Part shown: piece by piece, positions 29,297-38,261 of the stretch
How the letters are laid out: each line of letters starts with the position of its first letter
Numbering within the stretch: the stretch's first letter is position 1
Assembly (NCBI RefSeq): GCF_003610995.1
Contig: NZ_CP032543.1
Coordinates: 310,001 to 374,000 of the forward strand
Source: Streptomyces griseus subsp. griseus
GTDB taxonomy: Bacteria; Actinomycetota; Actinomycetes; Streptomycetales; Streptomycetaceae
Length of the DNA: 64,000 nucleotides
Direction of reading: 5' to 3'
Position numbers and translations under genes: made by a program
Notes under the pieces: generated by a model
What the model was told of the DNA's origin: nothing
The model's database searches: none
What the model saw: only the letters and a program-made list of their open reading frames with translations

Positions 29297-30351
29297 GCGC
29301 TCTTGAACTTTCCTCGCCACACCAGGACCGCGAAGAACGGGGCGCCGACGAGGGCGACCACGACACCCGGTTCCAGCTCACCGGGCCGCACCACCAGGCG
29401 CCCCACGATGTCGCAGACCAGCAGGATGACGGCGCCGAGCAGACCCGCGTACGGCACCAGCCAGCGGTAGTCGGGGCCCGTCAGATACCGGGCCACATGG
29501 GCGACCATGAGCCCGAGGAAGGCGATGGGACCGCACGCCGCCGTGGCCGCCCCCGCCAGCAGGGTGATGGCGACGATGCCGATGGCCCGGCTCAGCACGA
29601 TGTTCACGCCCAGCCCCCGCGCCACGTCGTCGCCCAGATTCAGCAGGTTGAGGGAGGGCAGGGCGCTCAGGGCCAGGAGGAGCCCGACGCCGATGAACCC
29701 GGTCACCGGCCAGATGACGTCGAACCCCACCCCGGCCACCGAGCCCGCGTTCCAGAACCGCAGCGCGTTCAGCGACTTCTGGTCGGTCAGGGCGACCGCG
29801 GTGGTCATCGCCATGAGGAAGACCGTGATGCCCTGCCCGGCCAGGGCGAGCGTCAGCGGATTGCCCGCTCCCCTGCCGATGCTCGCCAGCCCGAAGACGA
29901 CGACGCCGGCGAGAGCCGCCCCCACGAAGGCGAACCAGACGTACTGGAAGGGGTCGGTGAACCCGAACACGGCGATCACCGTCACCACCGCGAACGAGGC
30001 CCCGCTGTTCACCCCCAACAGCCCGGTGTCGGCGATGGGGTTACGGGTGTACCCCTGGATCAGCGCTCCGCCGACGCCCAGGGCGATGCCCGCCACGATC
30101 GCGAGGACCGTACGGGGGACCCGGACCGTCTGCACGATGAGCCGTATCTCGGTGAGCCGTTGGTCGGGGTCCGGCGACGCGAACAACCCGTGCCAGACCT
30201 CGCCGGGGCTGAGCGCACGGGCTCCCACCGCCAACGACAGGGTCGCTGCGAGCGCGAGAAGCGCCACCAGCGTGCCCAGCCCCACAAGCCGCCCGCGGCG
30301 GACCTCTGTCGCACCCCTGGTCACGGGGCGCTCAACTGCAGTCGTGCTCAT
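29293..30351 (-). CDS. cchC: Siderophore uptake permease CchC (FecCD family)
   Basis: 352 aa from ATG 30351. FecCD permease: VRVPRTVLAIVAGIALGVGG, YTRNPIADTGLLGVNSGASF, LGVNIVLSRAIGI, CGPIAFLGLMVAHVARYL, and a C-terminal VALVGAPFFAVLVWRGKF. First permease of the pair, with cchD overlapping its stop. There is no iron box in the 86-bp gap to cchB, so cchB-cchC-cchD probably form one transcript driven from the box at 31880. Confidence 0.9.
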   Translation of the reverse strand: MSTTAVERPVTRGATEVRRGRLVGLGTLVALLALAATLSLAVGARALSPGEVWHGLFASPDPDQRLTEIRLIVQTVRVPRTVLAIVAGIALGVGGALIQGYTRNPIADTGLLGVNSGASFAVVTVIAVFGFTDPFQYVWFAFVGAALAGVVVFGLASIGRGAGNPLTLALAGQGITVFLMAMTTAVALTDQKSLNALRFWNAGSVAGVGFDVIWPVTGFIGVGLLLALSALPSLNLLNLGDDVARGLGVNIVLSRAIGIVAITLLAGAATAACGPIAFLGLMVAHVARYLTGPDYRWLVPYAGLLGAVILLVCDIVGRLVVRPGELEPGVVVALVGAPFFAVLVWRGKFKSA

Positions 30352-30437
30352 ATGGACGTACGTTATCCCTACTGATCACCGGGACGTCATGGTCCGGCGT
30401 GAGGGCGCGCCCGTCTCCGGGGACGCCCTCACGGCCC

Positions 30438-31793
30438 TCAGGCGACGGCGCTGCCGGTGCCGTCGGTGACCGGGCGCGCCTCGTCGGAGGTGGACTTGAC
30501 GCTCCGGTCCAGCAGGGAGTCCAGGATCTCGCCGACCCGTATCGCGGTGTTGGAGAGCAGGGACGTGGTGATGCCGTGCGTGTGCTCCGTACCGCCCTGA
30601 AGATAGATTCCGCAGTTCAGGGCGGGGTCGGTGGCGATCCGGTAGTCGCGCTCGACCCGGACGCGGCCCTCGTCGTCCAGCAGGCAGCGGTCGGCGACCT
30701 CGCCGAGGAGGCCCAGCGGGTCGGCGGGGCTGTAGCCGGTGGCGAACACCACGATGTCGGCGTCCAGCGGGGTCTCCTCACTGGTGACGAGGGATTTCAC
30801 GGTGGTACGGACGCTGTCGGGCCGCTCCTCGACCTCGGTGACCCGGGAGACGTTGAGGAAGCGCAGCCGTTCGGTGCCGAGCACCTTCTCCCGGTACATC
30901 TGCCGGTACAGGTCGTCGATCAGGTCGATGTCCACCACGGAGTAGTTGGTGTTCCCGTGATAGGCCATCAGTTTGTTCTTGACGCTGTCGGGTGCGGCGA
31001 AGAACTCGTCCACGGCGCCCGGGTCGAAGATCCGGTTGGCGAAGCTGCTGTCGTCGGCGGGGCTGTAGCCGTACCGGGAGAAGACCGCGCAGACCTCGGC
31101 CTCGGGGAAACGGCGGTGCAGGTAGGCGACGTTCTCGGCGGCGCTCTGTCCGGCGCCCACGACGACGAACCGCGAGGGCGAGGTGCCCTCCAGGCCGTCG
31201 ACCTTGCGCAGCAGATCGGAGTTGTGCCAGACGCGGTCGCCGCGCTGTACGCCTTCCGGCAGGATCGGGCGCAGCCCGGTGCCGATGACGAGGTTGCGGG
31301 CGCGGTGCACTTCGAGGCCGCCGCCCGACCGGACGGTGACGTCCAGGTACTCCACGGTGCCGTCGTGGACGAAGGGCGTCACGGAGACGACCTCGTGTCC
31401 GTAGGAGACCATGTCGTCGACCTTGGCCGCCGCCCACTCGAAGTAGTCGTGGAACTCCACGCGCAGCGGGAAGAGGTTCTTGTGGTTGATGAAGTCGATC
31501 AACCGGTTCTTGCTCTGCAGATAGCAGAGGAAGCTGTACTCGCTCGCCGGGTTACGGAGGGTCACCAGGTCCTTGAGGAACGACACTTGCATCGTGGCGT
31601 CGTCGATCAGCATGCCGCGGTGCCAGCCGAAGCTCTGCTGCTGCTCGAAGAAGTGAGCGGTGACCGACTCCTGCCCGCCGACGCGTGTGTTGTGCTCTCT
31701 GAGCGCGATCGCCATGGCCACGTTGGAGGGACCGAAGCCGATCCCGATGAGGTCATGGATCAGTGGTGCGTCGCCAGGATGAACCTGTGACAT
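30438..31793 (-). CDS. cchB: L-ornithine N5-monooxygenase CchB
   Basis: 451 aa flavoprotein of the SidA/PvdA family. FAD site GIGFGPSNVAMAIAL (about 17), substrate/flavin region DDATMQVSFLKDLVTLRNP, NADPH site VVVGAGQSAAENVAYL (about 220), FANRIFDP and the C-terminal FATGYSP motif. It hydroxylates the side-chain nitrogen of ornithine, the first step to both hydroxyornithine residues of coelichelin. The iron box at 31880 controls it. In S. coelicolor the formyltransferase cchA lies beside this gene; here the next gene is an unrelated divergent regulator. Confidence 0.95.
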   Translation of the reverse strand: MSQVHPGDAPLIHDLIGIGFGPSNVAMAIALREHNTRVGGQESVTAHFFEQQQSFGWHRGMLIDDATMQVSFLKDLVTLRNPASEYSFLCYLQSKNRLIDFINHKNLFPLRVEFHDYFEWAAAKVDDMVSYGHEVVSVTPFVHDGTVEYLDVTVRSGGGLEVHRARNLVIGTGLRPILPEGVQRGDRVWHNSDLLRKVDGLEGTSPSRFVVVGAGQSAAENVAYLHRRFPEAEVCAVFSRYGYSPADDSSFANRIFDPGAVDEFFAAPDSVKNKLMAYHGNTNYSVVDIDLIDDLYRQMYREKVLGTERLRFLNVSRVTEVEERPDSVRTTVKSLVTSEETPLDADIVVFATGYSPADPLGLLGEVADRCLLDDEGRVRVERDYRIATDPALNCGIYLQGGTEHTHGITTSLLSNTAIRVGEILDSLLDRSVKSTSDEARPVTDGTGSAVA

Positions 31794-31879
31794 GTCACTC
31801 CCATCGTGCGGGAAAGCCGCCTGTCAGGCGCCGGGAAGGTACGCGAGATGGGCACGCCGACAGAGCAGCCCAGCCCGAC

Positions 31880-31898
31880 TTAGGTGAGCCTAAGCTAA
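31880..31898 (-). promoter_or_regulatory. Iron box upstream of cchB
   Basis: Plus-strand TTAGGTGAGCCTAAGCTAA is one base off the reverse complement of the iron-box consensus and is the best match in the window. It lies 86 nt before the cchB start. Confidence 0.88.
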
Positions 31899-32064
31899 TC
31901 CGATCGAGGATGTCGATAGGGCAAAGCGGATATCGCCGCCCTGACGAGCTGTCAATTAACGCAGCAACCTGCCCTGTTGTCGGCCGTGGTGGGCCATGTG
32001 TCACGTATTGTGACGGCAGCGGGTGAGGCCATGGTTCCGGTCCCCCTTGGCCTAGAGTGCGGGG

Positions 32065-32484
32065 GTGCCTTCGTACAGCATTGGCCAGGCCGCAGAGCTG
32101 CTGGCCGTCAGTCCGGAAACCGTTCGCCGATGGGCGGACGGCGGTCACCTCGCGATGGACCGGGGCGGCTCGGGGAACCGGCTGATCGACGGCGTCAGCC
32201 TGGCGGGCTTCGCCACGGAGCGCGCCGCGGGCCTGCACCCGGTGCCCGGCGGCGGGGCGCTGACCTCCGTGCGGAACTCCTTCGCCGGGATCGTCACCGC
32301 CGTCACGATGGACGACATCGTGGCCCAGGTGGAGATCCAGTCGGGCCCGCACCGGCTGGTGTCGCTGATCAGCCGCGAGTCCGTGGAGGAACTCGGTCTC
32401 GAAGTGGGCGTCCTGGCGACGGCCCGGGTGAAGTCGACCAACGTGCACATCGACCGCCCCGGGAGCCAGCCCCGGGAGCGCTGA
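32065..32484 (+). CDS. MerR-type HTH plus TOBE (molybdate-binding) protein
   Basis: 139 aa from GTG 32065. Residues 1-60 form an excisionase/MerR-like HTH (SIGQAAELLAVSPETVRRWA). Residues about 68-130 form a TOBE/Mop domain (SVRNSFAGIVTAVTMDDIVAQVEIQ, then LVSLISRESVEELGL) of the kind that binds molybdate or tungstate. Small HTH-TOBE proteins regulate or store molybdate in actinomycetes. No SD is visible; TAGAGT lies 6 nt before the GTG, so the mRNA may be leaderless. It diverges from cchB. The downstream molybdopterin-domain gene at 32650 supports a molybdenum link. Confidence 0.8.
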   Translation: MPSYSIGQAAELLAVSPETVRRWADGGHLAMDRGGSGNRLIDGVSLAGFATERAAGLHPVPGGGALTSVRNSFAGIVTAVTMDDIVAQVEIQSGPHRLVSLISRESVEELGLEVGVLATARVKSTNVHIDRPGSQPRER

Positions 32485-32649
32485 CGCCGACCGTCCCGCA
32501 CACCGGCGGATGGGAGGACGAACCTCGGATAGGGGTCACAGAAGCCAGGCCGGACAACCGCACGGCCTCGCATCCACGGTTCGCCGGCCCGATCGCTGGG
32601 CATACCTCTCTGGCAGCCGACCCACGGGCCGTCCGGATGGGGGATCACC

Positions 32650-33132
32650 ATGAGCCGACTCGGTGCGCCACGCCGCGCCCCTGCCGCACAGCTCGCGTCT
32701 CTGGCCCTGCTCGGGGACGTCGGCCGTCCCGCCACCCTGACGGTGCGTGACCTGCGGGACGGATGGCAGCAGCACCGGGCGGAGGTCGTCTTCGACTGCG
32801 CCACCAGCGGGCCGCAGCGGCATGTGTTCGAGGGACCTCTGCTGCGCGAGGTCGCTCTCGCCTCGCAGCCGCTCTTCGACACCCGCCGGCGCAAGGACCG
32901 CTCCCGGTTCGCTCTGGCGGTCTCCGGCGGCGACGGGCACCACACCGTCCTGGCCTGGGCGGAGATCGACGCCGATTTCGGCGACGCCCCCGTCCTCCTG
33001 GCCACCCGGCTGGACGACGAGGGCCTGGACGCGGCCGGCAGCCAGCTGGTGGTGCCGGTAGACCGGTGCGGGGCGCGTTACATCAGCGCCATCAACCGGG
33101 TCTGGGTCGGCGCCTGGCCGGGGGCGCGGTAG
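32650..33132 (+). CDS. Small molybdopterin-binding-domain protein (sulfite-oxidase fold fragment)
   Basis: 160 aa from ATG 32650. LASLALLGDVGRPATLTVRD, the FDCATSGPQRHVFEGPLLREVA region (Cys in the usual position of the molybdenum-ligand loop) and SQLVVPVDRCGARYISAINRVWVG resemble the oxidoreductase molybdopterin-binding domain (PF00174 fold) in a shortened, stand-alone form. It follows the HTH-TOBE gene in the same direction. No signal peptide. Enzymatic activity is uncertain given the small size. The gap 32485-32649 shows no feature. Confidence 0.6.
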   Translation: MSRLGAPRRAPAAQLASLALLGDVGRPATLTVRDLRDGWQQHRAEVVFDCATSGPQRHVFEGPLLREVALASQPLFDTRRRKDRSRFALAVSGGDGHHTVLAWAEIDADFGDAPVLLATRLDDEGLDAAGSQLVVPVDRCGARYISAINRVWVGAWPGAR

Positions 33133-33384
33133 CCGGCGAGGTCAGGTCCGGACCGGGATCACCGGCCTCGCCGCCGGGCCGCGGTGACACCACGCCCGTT
33201 CAGGAGGTGACGCGTGGGGCCGACCGGACACCAGCCGATCCGCGTGCCGGTCGGGAAAGGCTCCGAGCGGCCGAAGAGCCGGTCGTCGCACCGCGAGGTG
33301 CTGGCCCCCGGTCCGCCTTGGCCGGGCTGTGCGGAAGCGCGGGGCGTCCGCCCGGAGTTCGGTGTCGCGTCTCCGTGACCGGCG

Positions 33385-33803
33385 TCAGGCGAGGTCGAGC
33401 AACTGCTCGCAGAAGCCGCCGAACCCGCGCCGCCTCTCCACGAAGTGCGGTTCCAGGATCCAGTGGCAGACCCGGCCCGCACGGTCGGTGCGGCGCAGCC
33501 GTGTGGTGTTCTCCGGGGTGATGCAGGACTCCGCCTTCGCGCCGTCATGGGTCTCGTGCGGGAACTCCCCGACGAGGTGCCCGGCGTGCCAGATGCCGAT
33601 CTCCCACCCGGCCTCGGCCGCCAGCCGTTCGACTTCGGCGAAGAGCCTCTTGCCGGTGATGCCCGGATCGGCCTGGAGTACGGCGCGCCCGGCGTCGAAA
33701 CGCGGGGCAGGTCCTGGAGCAGGCGGGGCTTGTCCGGGTCGTCGCCGAAGACGTAGGTGCGGCAGAAGTCGGCGTCGTGGCGGCGGTATTCGGCATAGCC
33801 CAC
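33385..33803 (-). pseudogene. Truncated, frameshifted M24 (Xaa-Pro aminopeptidase-like) gene
   Basis: From GTG 33803 (SD GAGGGAG) the protein reads AEYRRHDADFCRTYVFGDDP and then loses frame near 33708, where one T is missing in GCGTTTCGACG. Restored, it continues FDAGRAVLQADPGITGKRL, GWEIGIWHAGHLVGEFPHE and CHWILEPHFVERRRGFGGF to a stop at 33385. This is the C-terminal part of an M24 peptidase (metal-ligand HLVGEFPHE region); about 100 N-terminal residues of the family are absent. A remnant. 33133-33384 holds no recognisable gene. Confidence 0.65.
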
Positions 33804-33921
33804 GGGGACACTCCCTCAAGAACTGGAAACCCGACGTCTGCGGACCGTACGCCGCAGCCACCCGGCACCCGCCCTGGCCAGGGACCCCCGCCAGGGCGGG
33901 TGGACCGACAAGGAGACAGCC

Positions 33922-34914
33922 ATGAAGATGCTCATCAACGTCCCCGAGACCGTCGTCGCCGACGCCCTGCGGGGTATGGCCGCCGCCCACCCCGAACTGA
34001 CCGTCGATGTGGAGAACCGGGTCGTCGTACGGCGGGACGCGCCGGTGGCCGGGAAGGTGGCGCTCGTCTCCGGGGGCGGGTCGGGGCACGAGCCGTTGCA
34101 CGCCGGGTTCGTCGGGCCCGGGATGCTGTCGGCCGCCTGTCCCGGGGAGGTGTTCACCTCGCCGGTGCCGGACCAGATGGTGCGGGCGGCAGCGGCGGTG
34201 GACAGCGGGGCGGGGGTGCTCTTCGTCGTCAAGAACTACACCGGTGACGTGCTGAACTTCGAGATGGCCGCCGAGCTCGCCGACGACGAGGGCATCCAGG
34301 TCGCCCAGGTCGTGGTCGACGACGACGTGGCGGTGAGCGACAGCACCTTCACGGCCGGGCGGCGCGGCACGGGGGCGACGCTCTTCGTCGAGAAGATCGC
34401 GGGGGCCGCCGCCGACGAGGGCGCACCCCTGGAGCGGGTGGCCTCGCTGGCCCGGCAGGTGAACGGCTCCTCGCGGAGCTTCGGGGTGGCCCTCAGCGCG
34501 GTCACCACCCCGGCGAAGGGCAGCCCGACCTTCGATCTGCCCACCGGTGAGCTGGAGTTGGGCATCGGCATCCACGGCGAGCCGGGACGCGAGCGGCGGC
34601 CGATGATGACCTCGGGCGAGATCGCCGACTTCGCGGTGCACGCGGTGCTGGAGGACCTCCGGCCGACCGGACCCGTGCTGGCGCTGGTCAACGGGATGGG
34701 GGCGACACCGCTGCTGGAGCTGTACGGGTTCAACGCCGAGGTCCAGCGGGTGCTCTCCGAACGGGGTGTGCCGGTGGCCCGTACGCTCGTGGGGAACTAC
34801 GTGACCTCACTCGACATGGCAGGCTGCTCGGTGACGCTGTGCCAGGTAGACGAGGAGCTGCTGCGGCTGTGGGACGCGCCCGTGGAGACTCCCGCGCTCC
34901 GCTGGGGCCGTTGA
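33922..34914 (+). CDS. dhaK: Dihydroxyacetone kinase, DHA-binding subunit DhaK
   Basis: 330 aa, ATG 33922 with SD AAGGAGA. Dak1 domain: LVSGGGSGHEPLHAGFVGPG, VLFVVKNYTGDVLNFEMAAE, TFTAGRRGTGATLFVEKIAG, and GIGIHGEPGRE with the His that covalently binds dihydroxyacetone (about 218). It acts with DhaL, which carries ADP/ATP, and DhaM, which passes phosphate from the PTS (HPr), to make dihydroxyacetone phosphate. First gene of a complete dhaKLM operon. No glycerol dehydrogenase is adjacent. Confidence 0.95.
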   Translation: MKMLINVPETVVADALRGMAAAHPELTVDVENRVVVRRDAPVAGKVALVSGGGSGHEPLHAGFVGPGMLSAACPGEVFTSPVPDQMVRAAAAVDSGAGVLFVVKNYTGDVLNFEMAAELADDEGIQVAQVVVDDDVAVSDSTFTAGRRGTGATLFVEKIAGAAADEGAPLERVASLARQVNGSSRSFGVALSAVTTPAKGSPTFDLPTGELELGIGIHGEPGRERRPMMTSGEIADFAVHAVLEDLRPTGPVLALVNGMGATPLLELYGFNAEVQRVLSERGVPVARTLVGNYVTSLDMAGCSVTLCQVDEELLRLWDAPVETPALRWGR

Positions 34915-34977
34915 GTTCCCGCGCCGACCGTACTCGTACGAACCGGGCCGGGCAGGCCCCGGGGAACAGGAGATCAT

Positions 34978-35592
34978 GTGCTGGACGCCGACTTCTTCCG
35001 CCGTTGGATGATGGCCGCCGCGGCCGCCGTGGACCGTGAGGCGGACCGACTGACCGAACTGGACTCGGCGATCGGGGACGCCGACCACGGCAGCAACCTC
35101 CGGCGCGGTTTCGCGGCGGTGACGGCCGTGGTGGAGAAGGACGCGCCCGCGACCCCGGGCGCGGTGCTGACCCTGGCGGGGCGGCAGCTGATCTCCACCG
35201 TCGGCGGGGCGTCCGGGCCGCTGTACGGGACGCTGCTGCGCCGTACGGGCAAGGCGCTGGGCGAGGAGGCCGAGGTGACGCGGGACCAGCTCGCCCAGGC
35301 GTTCGCCGCGGGTGTCGCGGCGGTGGGGCAGCTCGGCGGGGCGCAGGCCGGGGACAAGACGATGCTGGACGCGCTGCTGCCTGCGGCGGAGGCGCTGGCC
35401 TCGTCGTTCCGGGGTGCGGTGGACGCGGCCCGCGCGGGCGCCGAGGCCACGGTCCCGTTGCAGGCACGCAAGGGGCGGGCCAGCTATCTCGGCGAGCGCA
35501 GCATCGGCCACCAGGACCCGGGCGCGACCTCGGCGGCCCTGCTGGTCGAGGCCCTGGCCTGCACCGCGGTGGACGGGGGTGCGGAGGCATGA
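34978..35592 (+). CDS. dhaL: Dihydroxyacetone kinase, ADP-binding subunit DhaL
   Basis: 204 aa from GTG 34978 (AGGAG, 6-nt spacer). Dak2 domain with the Asp triplet that binds Mg-nucleotide in TELDSAIGDADHGSNLRRGF, then GGASGPLYGTLLRR, GDKTMLDALLPA and the C-terminal GRASYLGERSIGHQDPGATS. Transfers phosphate from DhaM-regenerated ATP to DHA held on DhaK. Sixty-three bases after dhaK; its stop overlaps the dhaM ATG. Confidence 0.95.
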   Translation: MLDADFFRRWMMAAAAAVDREADRLTELDSAIGDADHGSNLRRGFAAVTAVVEKDAPATPGAVLTLAGRQLISTVGGASGPLYGTLLRRTGKALGEEAEVTRDQLAQAFAAGVAAVGQLGGAQAGDKTMLDALLPAAEALASSFRGAVDAARAGAEATVPLQARKGRASYLGERSIGHQDPGATSAALLVEALACTAVDGGAEA

Positions 35593-35999
35593 GCCAGGAG
35601 CCTCAGGTGGGCATCGTGCTGGTCTCGCACAGCGGTCCGGTCGCGGAGTCGGTCGCCGAACTGGCCCGTGACCTCGCCGCCGGGGGCGTGACGGCCCCGG
35701 TCGCGGCGGCGGGCGGGCTGCCGAACGGCGGGCTCGGCACCAGCGCCGAGCTGATCGGCCGGGCCGCCGCCTCGGTGGACCGGGGCGTCGGCGTCGCGGT
35801 CCTCGTCGACCTGGGGAGCGCGGTCCTCACGGTGAAGGCGATGCTCGCCGAGGGCGACGAACTCCCCGGGAACACCCGGCTGGTCGACGCCCCGTTCGTG
35901 GAGGGCGCGGTCGCCGCCGTGGTGACCGCGTCGTCCGGTGGGGACATCGGCGCGGTGGAGGCGGCGGCCTCGGAGGCGTACGGGTACCGCAAGACGTAG
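35589..35999 (+). CDS. dhaM: PTS-dependent DHA kinase phosphotransferase subunit DhaM
   Basis: 136 aa, the single EIIA-mannose-like domain form. The phospho-accepting His is in GIVLVSHSGPVAESV (about 14); LVDLGSAVLTVKAML follows. It has no fused HPr or EI domains, unlike the long E. coli DhaM. Overlaps dhaL by ATGA. Its presence shows the kinase is PTS-driven rather than ATP-driven. Confidence 0.93.
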   Translation: MSQEPQVGIVLVSHSGPVAESVAELARDLAAGGVTAPVAAAGGLPNGGLGTSAELIGRAAASVDRGVGVAVLVDLGSAVLTVKAMLAEGDELPGNTRLVDAPFVEGAVAAVVTASSGGDIGAVEAAASEAYGYRKT

Positions 36000-36105
36000 T
36001 CGTACGACGGGTGGGGACGGTGTCCGCGATGCGGCTCCGTCCCCTTCCGCCTGTGCGGCGCCCGTCGGTTGGCGTGCCGACCGCCGTGATTGCAGACTTG
36101 GCGAC

Positions 36106-36612
36106 ATGTCGGCAGGCAAGCGCAGTGCGGGTCTTCTTCTCTTCCGGACCACGGGCACAGGGGGCGAGCGGGATGTCGAGGTGCTGATCGGGCACATGGG
36201 CGGGCCGTTCTGGGCCGGGCGGGAGGCGGCGGCCTGGTCGGTGCCGAAGGGTGAGTACGGTCCCGACGAGGAACCGGCGGCGGCCGCGCGGCGGGAGTTC
36301 GAGGAGGAGCTGGGGCTGCCGGTGCCGGACGGGGAGTGGCTGCCGCTCGGCAAGTCGCGTCAGCGCAGCGGGAAGACGGTGACCGTGTGGGCGGTGGAGG
36401 CCGAGCTGGATGTGGCCTCCGTGGTGCCGGGGGTGTTCACGGTGGAGTGGCCGCGCGGCTCCGGCGTGCAGCGGGAGTTCCCGGAGATGGACCGGTTCGC
36501 CTGGTGCACGCCGGAGGAGGCCGCCGAGCGGCTGATCGTCGGCCAGCGGGTCTTCGTGGAGCGGCTGCGCGCTCAGGTACGCGGAGAGGCCGCCGCTTCC
36601 CCGGAGGCGTAG
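36106..36612 (+). CDS. NUDIX hydrolase
   Basis: 168 aa. Full Nudix box GEYGPDEEPAAAARREFEEE plus LG (GX5EX7REUXEEXGU) at about residues 49-70, preceded by SVPKG. The N-terminal RSAGLLLFRTTG and C-terminal EFPEMDRFAWCTPEEAAERL fit the small NTP-pyrophosphatase-like group called NUDIX/YfcD-like in actinomycetes. Substrate unknown. Its last 40 bases overlap, tail to tail, the end of the ABC-F gene on the other strand. ATG 36106 has only a weak SD. Confidence 0.85.
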   Translation: MSAGKRSAGLLLFRTTGTGGERDVEVLIGHMGGPFWAGREAAAWSVPKGEYGPDEEPAAAARREFEEELGLPVPDGEWLPLGKSRQRSGKTVTVWAVEAELDVASVVPGVFTVEWPRGSGVQREFPEMDRFAWCTPEEAAERLIVGQRVFVERLRAQVRGEAAASPEA

Positions 36613-38261
36613 GCCGGTTCCGGCCCCGGGACGGGACGGCCGGCCCGCAACTCCAGTACGTCACCGGTGAAGCGGGCCCGGAAGCTGCGGTCGTGCGAGA
36701 CGACGACCACCGCTCCCGGGTACCGCGCGAGCGCCGCCTCCACCTCCTCGACCAGGCTCAGCGCGATGTGGTTCGTCGGCTCGTCCAGCACCAGCAGATC
36801 GGCCGGCCGCGTCACCAGCCGTGCCAGGGCGAGCCTGCGCTGCTGGCCGATCGAGAGGGACGCGACGGGTACGCCGAGGTCCTCGGGGCGGAACAGGCCC
36901 AGCTCCAGCAGTTCGTCCGCGTACTCGTCGGGAAAGCCGGGCCGCCCCGCCGCGAAGGTGGCGAGCAGGGTGCGCCGGGTCGGCCGGGCGGGCAGCTCCT
37001 GCGGGAGGTGGCCGACCCGGGCGCGGCGGCGTACCGTCCCGGTGTCGGGCGCCAGCTCCCCGGCGAGGACCCGCAACAGGGTGGTCTTCCCGGCCCCGTT
37101 GTCCCCGGTGACCAGGAGACGGGCTCCGGGCTCCACCCTCAGGGCGGGGAGGTGGAGCCGGTCGCCCACGGAGACGCCCTCCAGCTCCACGAGGGGGCCG
37201 GAGCCGGACTCGCCCGCGAGCGCCGGGCGGCCGGTGAAGGCCAGCGGCTCGGGCGGGGCGGGTACGGGAGAGCGGTGCAGCGCCTCCAGCCGGGTGCGGG
37301 CCGCCCTGACCTGGCCGGAGAGCTTGGTCTCGTGGGAGCGGCGGTGCTTGCCGAACCCCTGCTTCGGGTCCTTCCCCGTCGCCGCGAGCCGCTGCCCGGC
37401 CGCCTCCACCAGCTCCGCCGTACGGGCCAGGTCGCCCAGGTACTCCTGGTGCTCCTGGGCCCAGCGGCGGCGGGCGGCGGCCTTGGCGGTGCGGTAGCCG
37501 TCCCAGCCGTCCCCGTACCGGGTGACCGTGCGCAGATCGCGGTCGACCTCCAGGATCACCGACGTGACCCGCTCCAGGAACGCCCGGTCGTGGGTGATGG
37601 CGACGACGGTGCCCCGGTGGGCGCGCAGGTGCTCCTCCAGCCAGTTCACCGCCCGTACGTCGAGGTGGTTGGTCGGCTCGTCCAGGAGCAGCAGTTCGGG
37701 GGCGGCCGCCAGCACGCAGGCCAGGGCGAGCCGGGACTGTTCGCCGCCGGAGAGGGTGGCGAGCGTGCGGTCGCGGGCGAGGTGGGCGAGGCCCAGGCCG
37801 TGGAGGGCGGCCTCGGTACGGGCATCGGCGCGGTAGCCGTCGCGCTCCTCGTAAGCGGTGAGGAGGTCTCCGTACGCGGCGAGTTCCGCCTCCGTGGGCT
37901 CCCCCGCCGAGAGGGCTTCCTCCGCCGCCCTGATGGCCAGCTCCAGGGTGTGGAGTTCGGCCAGGGCCGCGTCGACGGCGTCCTGCACGGTGTCGGCCGG
38001 GTCGAGGGCGAGGGTCTGCGGCAGATAGCCGGTGGAGCCGGGGAAGCGGACGGTGATCTCACCGCTGTCCGGGCGCTCGGCCCCGGCCAGCAGCCGCAGG
38101 AGGGTGGACTTGCCGGAGCCGTTCTCGCCGATGACTGCGGCCTTCTCGCCAGGGCGGACGGTGAGCGTCACCTGGTCGAGTACGGAGCGGTCGCCGTACG
38201 CCTTGGAGACGTCCTTCATGGTCAGCTGGGCGCGGTCGCGCCGGGGGTGCGTGGGTGCCAT
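36573..38261 (-). CDS. ABC-F ATPase, ribosome-protection type
   Basis: 562 aa, two ABC domains and no membrane helices. NBD1: Walker A GENGSGKST, signature LSGGEQSRLALACVLA, Walker B LLLLDEPTNHLD. Linker about 245-325, charged, with GKDPKQGFGKHRRSHETKL. NBD2: GDNGAGKTT, LSIGQQRRLALARLV, LLVLDEPTNH. ABC-F proteins of this kind bind the ribosomal E site and either displace antibiotics or rescue stalled ribosomes. The 210-nt leader with a small Tyr-rich ORF argues for antibiotic-inducible attenuation, as known for LmrC and VmlR type genes. Its 3' end overlaps the NUDIX gene. Confidence 0.88.
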   Translation of the reverse strand: MAPTHPRRDRAQLTMKDVSKAYGDRSVLDQVTLTVRPGEKAAVIGENGSGKSTLLRLLAGAERPDSGEITVRFPGSTGYLPQTLALDPADTVQDAVDAALAELHTLELAIRAAEEALSAGEPTEAELAAYGDLLTAYEERDGYRADARTEAALHGLGLAHLARDRTLATLSGGEQSRLALACVLAAAPELLLLDEPTNHLDVRAVNWLEEHLRAHRGTVVAITHDRAFLERVTSVILEVDRDLRTVTRYGDGWDGYRTAKAAARRRWAQEHQEYLGDLARTAELVEAAGQRLAATGKDPKQGFGKHRRSHETKLSGQVRAARTRLEALHRSPVPAPPEPLAFTGRPALAGESGSGPLVELEGVSVGDRLHLPALRVEPGARLLVTGDNGAGKTTLLRVLAGELAPDTGTVRRRARVGHLPQELPARPTRRTLLATFAAGRPGFPDEYADELLELGLFRPEDLGVPVASLSIGQQRRLALARLVTRPADLLVLDEPTNHIALSLVEEVEAALARYPGAVVVVSHDRSFRARFTGDVLELRAGRPVPGPEPAYASGEAAASPRT

